The position numbers were made by a program, and so were the translations under genes. From assembly GCF_002252565.1 (NCBI RefSeq), contig NZ_NPML01000002.1:124001-188000 (forward strand): a stretch of 64,000 nucleotides of DNA, written 5' to 3'. Shown in pieces: positions 1-8,353 of the stretch (the stretch's first letter is position 1; the number at the start of each line of letters is the position of its first letter). The stretch comes from Petroclostridium xylanilyticum (GTDB lineage: Bacteria > Bacillota > Clostridia > SK-Y3). The notes beneath the pieces are model-generated. The model made no database searches, was not told where the DNA came from, and saw only the letters and a program-made list of their open reading frames with translations.

Positions 1-1
1 T

Positions 2-253
2 GTCGACATGCGGAAAAAACTTACGGCAAACGGAACGAATGACAGTAAAAACAGGATTATCATTTTGAACAGGGAAGACACGCAAGTCGGGTTTATAGTT
101 GACCAGGTTATGGAGGTAATGGAATTATTGCCAGAAGATATAAAGCCTCCCATGGTAGACAGGGACTTTAATGCCGATTATGTGTATGGGGTTGCGGAAA
201 CCCAAAAAGCATTTATCATGCTCCTTGATATAAGGAAAATTTTGAATATTTGA
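2..253 (+). CDS. cheW: CheW-like chemotaxis coupling protein, 5' end outside window
   Basis: This is the C-terminal part of a CheW-domain protein, the adaptor that links chemoreceptors to the kinase CheA at the inner membrane. The reading frame is already open at base 2 and begins VDMRKKL, matching the conserved 'V-D-L-R' strand of CheW. It continues with IIILNREDTQVGFIVDQV and ends with a typical ILLDI-type strand before a TGA stop. The start lies outside the window, so the internal ATG at base 8 is not the true start. It is followed within a few bases by a CheY-like gene and then a chemoreceptor, which supports a chemotaxis role. It could instead be a CheW domain at the end of a longer protein such as CheV. 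Confidence 0.85.
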   Translation, partial: VDMRKKLTANGTNDSKNRIIILNREDTQVGFIVDQVMEVMELLPEDIKPPMVDRDFNADYVYGVAETQKAFIMLLDIRKILNI

Positions 254-266
254 CATGGTGGGCTTC

Positions 267-761
267 ATGGGTAGAAATACAACTGTTTTGGTTATTGATG
301 ATTCGGCAGTATGGCGCAAAATTATAAGGAAAAGGCTCAAGGATTTGGGATTTATCATTGTAGGCGAAGCTGCTGACGGACAGGATGGTGTTGGGAAGTA
401 TATTTCTTTGAAACCCGACCTGGTGACAATGGATATTGAAATGCCGACCATGGATGGGTTAGCGGCAACCAAGCGGATACTTGAGATTGACCCCTGCGCC
501 AGGATTATTATCGTAAGCTCAAAAGGTGATGAAAGTACCGTCAGGAAAGCCCTCCTTATCGGTGCAATTGATTTTATCGGCAAGGCGTCTATAAGCAAAG
601 TTTGGGACTCAAAACTGAAAAAATATGTAAAAAAGGCAGGGTATAGTCAGACCTTCAAGAAAATTGCCGGTTATATAAAGGATATAAAGCCAGCTAAATT
701 ATTAGCCATGATTGTGTCAAAATACTCTGCAAGAAGGAAGAAGGATGGCTATGGAGACTAA
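267..761 (+). CDS. CheY-like single-domain response regulator
   Basis: This is a receiver-domain protein of about 164 residues, probably a CheY-type output of the chemotaxis cluster. Near the N-terminus it shows [14 protein letters not shown] (acidic pair plus S/A-V motif), then [12 protein letters not shown] containing the phosphorylated aspartate, and [10 protein letters not shown] containing the conserved Ser/Thr. The usual Lys-Pro that ends the domain reads GKAS here, so the proline is missing, and the last 50 residues are lysine-rich and do not look like receiver sequence. The tail may be divergent or the product of a frameshift. I chose the ATG at 267 because GGTGGG lies just upstream; an in-frame ATG at 255 is possible. 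Its 3' end overlaps the receptor gene that follows. Confidence 0.8.
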   Translation: MGRNTTVLVIDDSAVWRKIIRKRLKDLGFIIVGEAADGQDGVGKYISLKPDLVTMDIEMPTMDGLAATKRILEIDPCARIIIVSSKGDESTVRKALLIGAIDFIGKASISKVWDSKLKKYVKKAGYSQTFKKIAGYIKDIKPAKLLAMIVSKYSARRKKDGYGD

Positions 762-1923
762 AGTGGCAAAAGTTTTATTTGCAGCGCTGCTTCTTGCGAT
801 TGCTATAAATGGTGTAATATGTATTTTTTGGCCTTACAGGGTGTTGCTGGTTGCTTTTTTGCTCCTGCAGGCAGTTGTTGTACTGTTTGTGGCAAAGGAA
901 TTTATATATGTATTAAAAAGCTTTGAAACCGTTGAGAAAATATGGCTTGAACTTGGACTCCCAAAAGGGACAGGTTCAGCTGGAAGTCAAGGCCTGAAAC
1001 TGTTGCTGGAACATATAAGGGAACTGCAAGACTGCAGGAGTGAAATTTTAAGATGTGCCCAACAAAATGTACAGGAAATTGAAATAAAAAAGCATGAGCT
1101 TGATGATGGAATTAATAAAATCCAGGGTAAAGCATTGAGGATAGCTGAAAATTCAACAGTGCAGGCAGGCGACATGGAATTATGCTACCAAAAGGCATTG
1201 GAGCTGTCAGAAAACATTTCGGATGTTATCGCAAAAACTGACAGCCTTTTTGGGCTTTCTTTAAAAGCACAGGAGCTAAGGGACCAGGGAGTATGCGTTA
1301 TAGGCAGGTTAATAGAAAAAGAGAAAGATGCGGAAGAATCGTTTAAACAGGTTAGCGAAGCTATTGTTGCTGCCAGAAAAAAGGATATGGAGATTGCTGC
1401 TATTATGGAAGATATAGATGATATTGCAAGGAAAACCAACCTTCTAGCCCTAAATGCTGCCATTGAGGCGGCAAGGGCTGGCAATGCTGGAAAAGGCTTT
1501 ATGGTTGTAGCAGAAGAAGTCAGGAAATTAGCTGCCCAGACAACACAGTTTACAAAAGGTATAAATGGCCTAATATCCAGTATCCAAAAACAATACGAAT
1601 ATGCGGATATGGCTGTACGAGGGGCTATTTCTGTAAATTATGAACAGAGGGACATAGTAGGAAGCACAAAAGATATTTTTGACCAAATTCAAGGCATATT
1701 ATCATCGTTCATACAAGAAATTGAAACTGTAAAGTCGAGTGGAGAAGAAATGGACAAAAAGAAATGGGAGATATTATCCTTTGTAGAAAAAATAGCGCTT
1801 GCATCCCATGAGGGGATAGGTGAGGTTGAGCAGATGAACGAACTTATAAGCTCACTAAAAAATAATATTGAGCTGTTGGACATTTTGGATGGGTGCCAAA
1901 GCTTGAACAAAATACCAATATAA
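745..1923 (+). CDS. Methyl-accepting chemotaxis protein
   Basis: This is a chemoreceptor of about 392 residues. Two hydrophobic segments near residues 5-25 and 28-48 form a membrane hairpin with almost no extracellular loop, so it probably senses an intracellular or membrane-borne cue. A long coiled coil follows, with the hairpin tip [15 protein letters not shown] near residue 232 and then [13 protein letters not shown]; this tip binds CheA and CheW. It overlaps the end of the CheY-like gene. The start at 745 is preferred because GGAAGAAGG lies a few bases upstream; 751 is also possible. No HAMP or ligand-binding domain is evident, and the C-terminus is short for the family. Confidence 0.9.
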   Translation: MAMETKVAKVLFAALLLAIAINGVICIFWPYRVLLVAFLLLQAVVVLFVAKEFIYVLKSFETVEKIWLELGLPKGTGSAGSQGLKLLLEHIRELQDCRSEILRCAQQNVQEIEIKKHELDDGINKIQGKALRIAENSTVQAGDMELCYQKALELSENISDVIAKTDSLFGLSLKAQELRDQGVCVIGRLIEKEKDAEESFKQVSEAIVAARKKDMEIAAIMEDIDDIARKTNLLALNAAIEAARAGNAGKGFMVVAEEVRKLAAQTTQFTKGINGLISSIQKQYEYADMAVRGAISVNYEQRDIVGSTKDIFDQIQGILSSFIQEIETVKSSGEEMDKKKWEILSFVEKIALASHEGIGEVEQMNELISSLKNNIELLDILDGCQSLNKIPI

Positions 1924-1959
1924 GAGAGGCTAACAAATTGAAGAAGAGAGTTTAATATT

Positions 1960-3351
1960 TTGAGCTTTGATTTAATATCTTTCCAAGGAGAGCGACATAC
2001 AGAAAAAATGATGAAATTTGAAGAACTATTTGATTTTGCCATACATAATAAAAGCATTTATTATGACCATATTACAGGACTTCCAAACAGGAATTGCTTA
2101 TACAAACTTTTTAGGAAATTACAGCTAAACAACAAAAAATATGGAATTACAAATTTTGCACTTATGCTTATAGAATTTGAAAATTTAAAATATATAAACG
2201 GCATATATACCGGACACAGGTTCATAGATGAATTTTCCAAATTATCTGCTGAAATCTTAAAGGGATGTATCAATGATAAGGGGATAATGTTCAAATTTGA
2301 TGGGGAGAGTTTTATTATAATTGTCCCTTATGATGAGGTGCAGGAAGAAAAAGCATCTGCACTTGCGGAAAGTATTATAAAAAAATTCAAGAACTATGTT
2401 AAGGTAAACTTTTATGAGGTTTCAAGTACAGTATATATAGGAATAGCTTTGTATCCAAAACACTCTGTAGAGCTTGACAAGCTGCTTGAATTGGCAGACA
2501 TCGCGCTTTATGAAGCAAGGTCTTGCGGAAAAAATACATATAAGTATTATGATAAGGTTTTTTATAAGAATTTTCAAAGAAAGTCAAGAATTATTTCCAA
2601 TTTAAAAAAAGCTATTGACAATCACGAGCTTTATCTGGAGTACCAACCGCAGCTTGATATAAGGAGCGGACAGATAGTCGGGGTAGAAGCGCTTACAAGA
2701 TGGAAAAACTACGAACTGGGGAGTGTTCCCCCAAGCGAATTTATTGCGGTTGCCGAAGAAACAGGGTTTATCATTGAGCTAGGGAGATGGCTTATAAAAA
2801 ACTCTTTTAACAGGTGTTCACAATGGTGCAAAAAAGGGTATCCGCTGATTACCAGTATAAATATATCGGCTGCCCAACTGCAGGACAGTTGTTTATTGAA
2901 TTTTATTGAGGATATGTTAAAGGAATATGACGTCCTTCCATCGATGATAAAATTTGAAATCACAGAAACACAGATTGTGGAATTAACAGTAAAAAATGCT
3001 GATATCATTGAAAAAATTAAGAGATTAGGAATAGGAATAGTATTGGATGATTTTGGAGTAGCCTATTCTTCCCTGAATTATATAACACTTTTCCCTATTG
3101 AGGAGATAAAAATAGACAAGTCTTTTATCGATATGATTGGGAAGAATGATAAAGTTCTTATTATTATTGATACAGTCAAGTATTTGGCAGGGAAACTGGG
3201 GGTAAAAGTTACTGCTGAAGGGGTTGAGACAGAGGAACAGTTCAGAATGTTAAAAGGTCTATCATGTGATAAAATCCAAGGTTATTATATCAGTAGGCCT
3301 TTACCTGCAAAAGGAATTGAGGATTTAATAAAACACAAATCAGTGATTTGA
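1960..3351 (+). CDS. c-di-GMP phosphodiesterase with degenerate GGDEF and intact EAL domain
   Basis: A two-domain signalling protein of about 463 residues. The GGDEF half has lost its catalytic motif: the position reads FDGESF near residue 113, so cyclase activity is unlikely. The EAL half keeps the key signatures: VEALTRW, an ITET motif, LDDFGVAYSS, EIKIDKSF, AEGVETEEQF and QGYYISRPL. It should therefore hydrolyse cyclic di-GMP, perhaps with the dead GGDEF domain as a GTP sensor. No membrane segment is seen. The start is a TTG, ten bases after AAGAAGAGAG; the first ATG, at 2008, lies about 18 bases from the next purine-rich stretch and is less likely. It follows the chemoreceptor closely. 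Confidence 0.88.
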   Translation: MSFDLISFQGERHTEKMMKFEELFDFAIHNKSIYYDHITGLPNRNCLYKLFRKLQLNNKKYGITNFALMLIEFENLKYINGIYTGHRFIDEFSKLSAEILKGCINDKGIMFKFDGESFIIIVPYDEVQEEKASALAESIIKKFKNYVKVNFYEVSSTVYIGIALYPKHSVELDKLLELADIALYEARSCGKNTYKYYDKVFYKNFQRKSRIISNLKKAIDNHELYLEYQPQLDIRSGQIVGVEALTRWKNYELGSVPPSEFIAVAEETGFIIELGRWLIKNSFNRCSQWCKKGYPLITSINISAAQLQDSCLLNFIEDMLKEYDVLPSMIKFEITETQIVELTVKNADIIEKIKRLGIGIVLDDFGVAYSSLNYITLFPIEEIKIDKSFIDMIGKNDKVLIIIDTVKYLAGKLGVKVTAEGVETEEQFRMLKGLSCDKIQGYYISRPLPAKGIEDLIKHKSVI

Positions 3352-3414
3352 AAATACCCTGCTATATTAAAATTTATAAGAAAAAATGAAAAATTAAGCA
3401 TAAATAAGCCTATC

Positions 3415-3455
3415 AAATGCAGTTTGGATTACTCCAAAATAACTGCATTTTTTTT
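3415..3455 (+). terminator. Intrinsic terminator
   Basis: AAATGCAGTT and AACTGCATTT form a 10-bp stem with a 16-base loop, directly followed by a run of T. It would end the chemotaxis/EAL transcript. Confidence 0.8.
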
Positions 3456-3480
3456 GCTTTTTTTATAAATGAGGATATGA

Positions 3481-3516
3481 TATAATTTATTAGCACTCGC
3501 AGTTAATGAGTGCTAA
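3481..3516 (+). promoter_or_regulatory. CIRCE operator (HrcA site) next to a TATAAT box
   Basis: TTAGCACTC, nine bases, then GAGTGCTAA is an exact match to the CIRCE inverted repeat bound by the heat-shock repressor HrcA. A TATAAT box lies immediately upstream at 3481-3486. CIRCE normally precedes groESL or the hrcA-grpE-dnaK operon, but here the next reading frames are remnants of a chemoreceptor. Confidence 0.92.
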
Positions 3517-3596
3517 TAAGGGTGTTGAGACTTACTCATTGATTTTATAGGTATTGTTACAGTGTACAAAAGTGAAAAATAGAGGAGAAGGTCAAA

Positions 3597-4176
3597 ATGA
3601 TTCAAAATAATGCCTTTAAACTAAAATCTATATTAAACAAAACAAAAATTACAACCCTTTTAATGACCATGGAGATGTCAGCATGGTCCAAGCCTCTGCT
3701 TTTGGCGACCTGGCACTAAATGTCCAAAAAAAATATTGATTCACTGGTAGGGATGAATGCTCAAAAAGCGGAAATTGTAGTTAACAAGGCAAATTCAGTT
3801 TTTGCAAGCCAGAAAAAAATGTTTATCCGCATTACATCCATTAAACAGGGCGCGGAAAATTTTATTGTTTCTCAAACGTCTTCTGTAGAAAATACAGTTA
3901 AATCTTTTGGGATATACTTGTATCGGTAGACAAAATAGCACCTTTAATGGACGACACATATCACGGCATGGATGGAATTGTAAAATCAAAAAAGAGATTT
4001 TAAAACATATTGAGTCTTCAAGTGCTGTTGCACAGGAAAATTCTGCAGTTTTAGAGCAAGTGGCAGCCTCGTCCCAGGAATTGTCTGCTTCTTCGGAGAA
4101 GGTGGCATTAACAGCGGAAAACTTGAGCAATATCGCTTTGAACTTGAAAGAAACAGTGGGGAAATTTAATATATGA
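3597..4176 (+). pseudogene. Frameshifted methyl-accepting chemotaxis protein
   Basis: This is a broken chemoreceptor signalling region spread over three frames. An ATG at 3597 with a good GAGGAG site opens a frame that ends after 40 codons. A parallel frame around 3690 reads GDLALN and continues, after a shift in a run of A, into KNIDSLVGMNAQKAE from 3720. A third frame near 3915 reads DKIAPLMDDTYHGMDG, and the last frame reads HIESSSAVAQENSAVLEQV and ends LKETVGKFNI, a typical receptor C-terminus. At least three single-base shifts are needed, at least two of them in runs of A. This could be true decay or homopolymer sequencing error. The pieces are too short for a full receptor, so the 5' part is also missing. 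Confidence 0.75.
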
Positions 4177-4255
4177 CTCTGCCATGAAAAGGGAAAGATA
4201 CCTTCCCTTTTCAAATGGAACTTAAACAGAAAGAAGGAAAGGGGAGGTATACACT

Positions 4256-5501
4256 ATGGAATTTATAAACACAGGCGTGTTAAAAAAGCAGGATTGCATT
4301 GACTCTCTACCAGAAACACCAGGCCGGGCATATTTATATAAATACATAGCCGAAGAAGCTGTTTCAGCAGTATTATTTATGGGTGTGGATAATTTTAAGT
4401 ATATCAATGATTGTTACGGGCATAAATTTGGAGATTGCCTGTTAAAGCATATAAGCAGCAGATTGGAGGATGAAGTTGGCAATTACGGGAAAGTATTCAG
4501 ATTTGGCGGGGATGAGTTTATTGCTGTAGTAAACCATTGCACGGAGAGTGAAATTATAAGTAAAGCCCGACAGGTTATAAAGAAATTTGAAACAACGGCA
4601 TTTTCCATTGGAGGACAAGAAGTATCGGTAACGATAAGTATAGGTGCATATATTCCAGAAAAAAGGAATGAACCAGCGGAGGATATGATAAGGAAGGCAG
4701 ATATTGCCTTATTTAAGGCAAAAAGCAATGGGAAAAGCCAATTGGCTTTTTACGATAAGCCTATGGATGACGAAATTAAGAGGAAACTTCTTTTGACTTC
4801 TGAAATGAGAAAAAGTATGAATGAGAAGGAATTTTCTGTCCATTATCAGCCGATTTTCGATATAAGCAGGGGGAAAGCAACGGAGGCAGAAGCACTTTTG
4901 AGATGGGAAAGCAGGTCTCTCGGGAGTGTTTCTCCTGCTGAATTTGTACCTGTAGCCGAAGAAAATGGTCTGATAAGTGGAATCGGCTATTTTGTGATGG
5001 AGAGTGTTTTCAGACAGTTGAAACTATGGGAAAAAGAATAGAAGTTTTATCTCGAAATTTAAGGAATTGGTGCGGAAATTTGATATTGATTATAGGAAAA
5101 TCAAGTTTGAAATTACCGAAACACAGATATTGACAGACAAAGGAGGAATTGTTAAATTTCTTGGCAGGATGCTGAAAACAGGCCTGGACATTTCCCTTGA
5201 TGACTTTGGGGTGGGCTTTTCATCAATAAAAAATATGATCCTATTTCCAATTTCAGAAATAAAAATTGATAAAAGCTTTACAGATAAGCTATTGCATGAT
5301 GAAAAAACCGAAGTGATTGTAGAATCAATTATCCATGCGGCAAAAAAATCGGGGTACAAAGTAACAGCGGAAGGGGTTGAAACCAAAAGACAATTTGAAA
5401 AATTAAGGCATATGGGTTGTGATAAAATCCAGGGTTATTACATCAGCAAGCCGATGCCACCGGAAGGTATTGTGGCCTTTGTACGGTCTTTCGGGCTTTA
5501 A
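4256..5501 (+). pseudogene. GGDEF-EAL protein disrupted within the EAL domain
   Basis: The first frame (4256-5041) has an intact diguanylate cyclase signature FRFGGDEF near residue 83, then KADIALFKAKSNG and the start of an EAL domain, EAEALLRW. It stops right after LKLWEKE. The second frame (about 5050-5501) resumes with FKELVRKFDIDYRKIKFEITET, LDDFGVGFSS, AEGVETKRQF and QGYYISKPM. Compared with the neighbour at 1960-3351, roughly 20-25 residues containing the 'I-N-I-S-A-A-Q-L' strand are missing at the join and the frame is shifted. That indicates a small deletion rather than a single-base error. The N-terminal GGDEF fragment could still be made as a truncated cyclase. Confidence 0.8.
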
Positions 5502-5571
5502 TATGCTATAAAAATGTGGTATTATTTTGTCGAAAAATCTAATGTAATGTATTTATTCAGGGGTGGTTCAG

Positions 5572-5766
5572 TTGGTTAAAGGAAAATTAGAGGAGGTAAT
5601 TAATAATTTAGCCAAATTCAAAAACCTATACGATACCGTAAGGGTGGTCGATCCAATAAAAAAGGTCAGCTTTACTACAATACAAGGCGAGACTTATGTT
5701 CTGAAGGAAGAAACCTGTTACAGTTTTTGGGAACGGGATATGTCCTGCGACAGGATTTTAGTCTGA
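5572..5766 (+). pseudogene. N-terminal fragment of a PAS-type sensory protein
   Basis: A 64-codon frame with a TTG start behind AGGGGTGG. It reads LYDTVRVVDPIKKVSF and ends CYSFWERDMSCDRILV. In clostridial PAS-GGDEF proteins I recall a similar opening ('LYD-x-IR-IVDP' followed by 'CY-x-FW...C..C'), so this is probably the first 60 residues of such a sensor, cut short by a stop. A GGDEF tail remnant lies about 800 bases downstream at 6548-6637, and the two may be the ends of one destroyed gene. The family assignment rests on memory of that motif. Confidence 0.45.
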
Positions 5767-5864
5767 AAGTTTTGTTTCCACAGGTTTATTATCGGCGATT
5801 CTTAATTTTTTTAGTTCTTTTTGTTCAATCCTGTCCCTTTTAAAATTCAAGACGATTGATAATT

Positions 5865-5886
5865 ATAAAAACTGCCACTTGGCAGC
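5865..5886 (-). terminator. Intrinsic terminator of the XRE gene
   Basis: Read on the minus strand, CTGCCA and TGGCAG form a short stem directly after the XRE stop codon, followed by TTTTT. Confidence 0.6.
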
Positions 5887-6233
5887 TAATTTGTATAAGG
5901 CAGGACTGTTTTAATAAGTTTTATTACCAGTTCCAGTTCTTTTTTGGAGCATTTCTTTAGCAATGCTTCGATTTCAGTTGTATCATGGCTTTCATGGGAA
6001 TCTTTCCCTAAAACCAGGTAATCCAAAGAAACATGAAGTTTTTCAGAAATTTTCACCAGTACGGGCAGGCTCATCTGCCTTTCTCCCCGTTCCAATTGGC
6101 CGAGGTAATAACTGGATATGCCCAAAAGCTCTGCTAACTGGTCCCGTGTAAGTTCAAGGGCTTCCCGCCCCTGCCGTATCCTGTTTCCAATAGATTCGTT
6201 ATCAAGAATCGTATCTTTTATTTCTTCTTCCAC
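5886..6233 (-). CDS. XRE-family transcriptional regulator
   Basis: A 115-residue DNA-binding protein. Residues about 16-70 form a Cro/C1-type helix-turn-helix: GNRIRQGREALELTRDQLAELLGI, then YYLGQLERGERQMSLPVLVKI and LDYLVLG. The remaining 40 residues are charged and probably mediate dimerisation. It is transcribed alone, opposite to its neighbours, with its own terminator. An inverted repeat at 6299-6331 upstream of its start could be its operator. Its targets are unknown. It sits between two fragments of sensory genes, so it may have arrived as an insertion. Confidence 0.85.
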   Translation of the reverse strand: MEEEIKDTILDNESIGNRIRQGREALELTRDQLAELLGISSYYLGQLERGERQMSLPVLVKISEKLHVSLDYLVLGKDSHESHDTTEIEALLKKCSKKELELVIKLIKTVLPYTN

Positions 6234-6298
6234 TTCTCATCCACCTCTTCTCCACCTTTTTAAATAATGGTATAGGATATTTTAAGAGGATAGAATGT

Positions 6299-6331
6299 GC
6301 ATATTGCTAATAATTAATATTTGCAATATGC
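6299..6331. promoter_or_regulatory. Inverted repeat, possible XRE operator
   Basis: GCATATTGC and GCAATATGC are perfect 9-base arms separated by 15 AT-rich bases, about 65 bases upstream of the XRE start. Its position between the XRE gene and the rightward reading frames suits an autoregulatory operator. This is inferred from symmetry only. Confidence 0.4.
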
Positions 6332-6424
6332 CAAATAAAGTAGTAAAATATAATGTGTATTTTATGGAATGTGGTGGAATAAATGGGATAAATATCAACT
6401 CTTTTCTGAAGGAGTTGTAAGGTG

Positions 6425-6541
6425 ATGATGTATTATGAACTTTTCCAGACAAGAGAAGGAAGGATTCTCTTGTCTGGATTGTTTGTGCCGGCTATTGTAC
6501 TTTTCATAATAGACAGAATATGTGAGAAGAAAAGAAGTTAA
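6425..6541 (+). CDS. Possible 38-residue membrane peptide, coincident with a perfect hairpin
   Basis: ATGATG preceded by AAGGAG and GTAAGGTG opens a 38-codon frame: a short polar start (MMYYELFQTREGR), one hydrophobic segment (LFVPAIVLFIIDR) and a basic tail. It overlaps a perfect 14-bp hairpin (TCCAGACAAGAGAA / TTCTCTTGTCTGGA, 6444-6478, 7-base loop). The hairpin may be the real functional element and the frame accidental. No family is recognised. Confidence 0.3.
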   Translation: MMYYELFQTREGRILLSGLFVPAIVLFIIDRICEKKRS

Positions 6542-6547
6542 TATAGT

Positions 6548-6637
6548 TTTACCTCTATAGAACTTGCTGATAAGAATTTGTATGAAGCTAAAAGGAGTGG
6601 CAGGAATAGGACTATTGGATGTAAAAATACGGGATAA
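6548..6637 (+). pseudogene. C-terminal remnant of a GGDEF domain
   Basis: A 29-codon open stretch reads IELADKNLYEAKRSGRNRTI before a TAA stop. This matches the last helix of diguanylate cyclases ('ADKALYxAKxxGRN'). The catalytic part is absent, so it is a relic. It may belong with the PAS fragment at 5572-5766, the intervening DNA holding the XRE gene. Confidence 0.65.
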
Positions 6638-6752
6638 TGCTCCTGCAGTTTTGCACCGACAGGTTCATTTTTCATTATCTGCTGCTTAAAAGTAATTATC
6701 TTTGTATGCGGTAAAAAGGTATTGGTTACACTATAACATGGGTGATAAAGAT

Positions 6753-8330
6753 ATGTTTGGGAAAACAAGAAAACGAAACAGGATGGTAAAACAAAACGCT
6801 GACAGCAGCATTACCATGATTGATACAAATGAACCCATACCGCAGACAATTAAAGCAGTAAGAGCACGACTCAATGAAGTGTTTTCCGAATGCAGCGATT
6901 TTTTACTTCGGGAAATTGCATGCGGAGAAGACAGCTCCATCAAAATGCTGGTGGCATATATCAACGGTTTTGTAGACAAGAGGGTGTTAAACCAGGATGT
7001 GGTCCGCCCAATCCTTGACTATTTTTCAAATGCAAAATTACAGGATAAAAGAAGCCGTACATATGAGATGCTCAAAGAATGTGTTGTCAACAACAACGAC
7101 ATTAAAAAAGCGGAAAATATGCAGCAGGCAGTGGACAATATTTTGTCAGGAGAAGCCTTGCTTTTTATTGATGGAGAAAACAGGGCATTGGTTATCGGAG
7201 TTAAAGCCCCACAGGGCAGGCAGGTAGCAGAGCCAGATACAGAGGTGTCTTTGCGTGGACCGAGGGAGGGCTTTGTCGAGAATCTGCTTATAAACACCAC
7301 ACTCTTACGAAAAAGAATTAAAAACCCTAACCTAAAGCTGGAAATGATACAACTGGGGGAGCAGACCAAAACCGATATTTGCATTTGCTATATCAAGGGG
7401 ATTGCCAATGAGGAGATTGTCAAGGAAGTGCGGGAAAGACTCAAAAAAATCAAAACCGATGCTATCCTCGACTCTGGGTATATCGAGCAGTTTATTTCCG
7501 ACAGTCGGCTATCCCTTTTCCCTACGGTGGGAAACAGCGAAAAATGTGACAAACTGGCAGGAAAGCTGTTGGAAGGACGGGTGGCAATATTCTGTGATGG
7601 GACACCGTATGTCCTTACAGCCCCTTATCTTTTTATAGAGTCTCTGCAAACTTCAGATGATTACTATGACCATGCTTTTTTTGCAACCTTTATGCGGCTG
7701 ATACGTCTGCTTGCATTGCTGGTATCGAATTTGTTGCCAGGAATGTATGTAGCGTTGGTTGGCTTCCACCATACAGTAATTCCCTTCAAGCTGATGATTA
7801 CAATAGCGGCTTCACGGCAGGGGATACCTTTTTCGCCCTTCACTGAAGCAATATTAATGATAGTGGCATTTGAACTCCTCCGTGAAGCGGGTGTCCGTAT
7901 GCCAAGGCCGATAGGCCAAGCATTGAGCGTTGTCGGTGCCATTGTACTGGGAGAGGCGTCGGTTGCAGCAGGTATTGCCAGCAACCTTATGGTGATTATA
8001 ATCGCCATTACAGCCATATGCAGTTTTGTCATTCCACCACTGATCAGGGCAACCATGTTACTACGCTTTGTGTTCCTGGCTGCGGCAAATTTTTTAGGTT
8101 TCCTTGGAATATCCTTTGTGTTTGTCGCTGTTTACATACACCTTTGCAGGCTGCGTTCCTTTGGGGTTCCTTATATGGCACCTTTTTCACCGCTTACGGC
8201 TTCCGACCTTAAAGATTCCTTGGTTGTGGTGCCCATCTGGGCGATGGTGACAAGGCCGAGGATACTGCGGCAGGAGAAAACCAAAGGTGCTGCAGGGATA
8301 AAACGCCAGGGGGTGCGGCTAAAACAGTGA
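6753..8330 (+). CDS. gerKA: Spore germination receptor subunit A
   Basis: A protein of about 525 residues of the GerA family, subunit A of a germinant receptor in the inner membrane of the spore. It has a large soluble N-terminal region with the family features ALLFIDGENRALVIGVKAPQGR and PDTEVSLRGPREGFVENL, then a membrane domain from about residue 300 with several hydrophobic helices (including FHHTVIPFKLMITIA and GIPFSPFTEAILM). The start at 6753 follows GGGTGAT by seven bases. The downstream C and B subunits overlap or abut it, so the operon order is A-C-small-B. Expression is presumably forespore-specific; I did not identify a SigG promoter. Confidence 0.93.
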   Translation: MFGKTRKRNRMVKQNADSSITMIDTNEPIPQTIKAVRARLNEVFSECSDFLLREIACGEDSSIKMLVAYINGFVDKRVLNQDVVRPILDYFSNAKLQDKRSRTYEMLKECVVNNNDIKKAENMQQAVDNILSGEALLFIDGENRALVIGVKAPQGRQVAEPDTEVSLRGPREGFVENLLINTTLLRKRIKNPNLKLEMIQLGEQTKTDICICYIKGIANEEIVKEVRERLKKIKTDAILDSGYIEQFISDSRLSLFPTVGNSEKCDKLAGKLLEGRVAIFCDGTPYVLTAPYLFIESLQTSDDYYDHAFFATFMRLIRLLALLVSNLLPGMYVALVGFHHTVIPFKLMITIAASRQGIPFSPFTEAILMIVAFELLREAGVRMPRPIGQALSVVGAIVLGEASVAAGIASNLMVIIIAITAICSFVIPPLIRATMLLRFVFLAAANFLGFLGISFVFVAVYIHLCRLRSFGVPYMAPFSPLTASDLKDSLVVVPIWAMVTRPRILRQEKTKGAAGIKRQGVRLKQ

Positions 8331-8353
8331 GATGTAGGAAAGTTAAAGATGCT

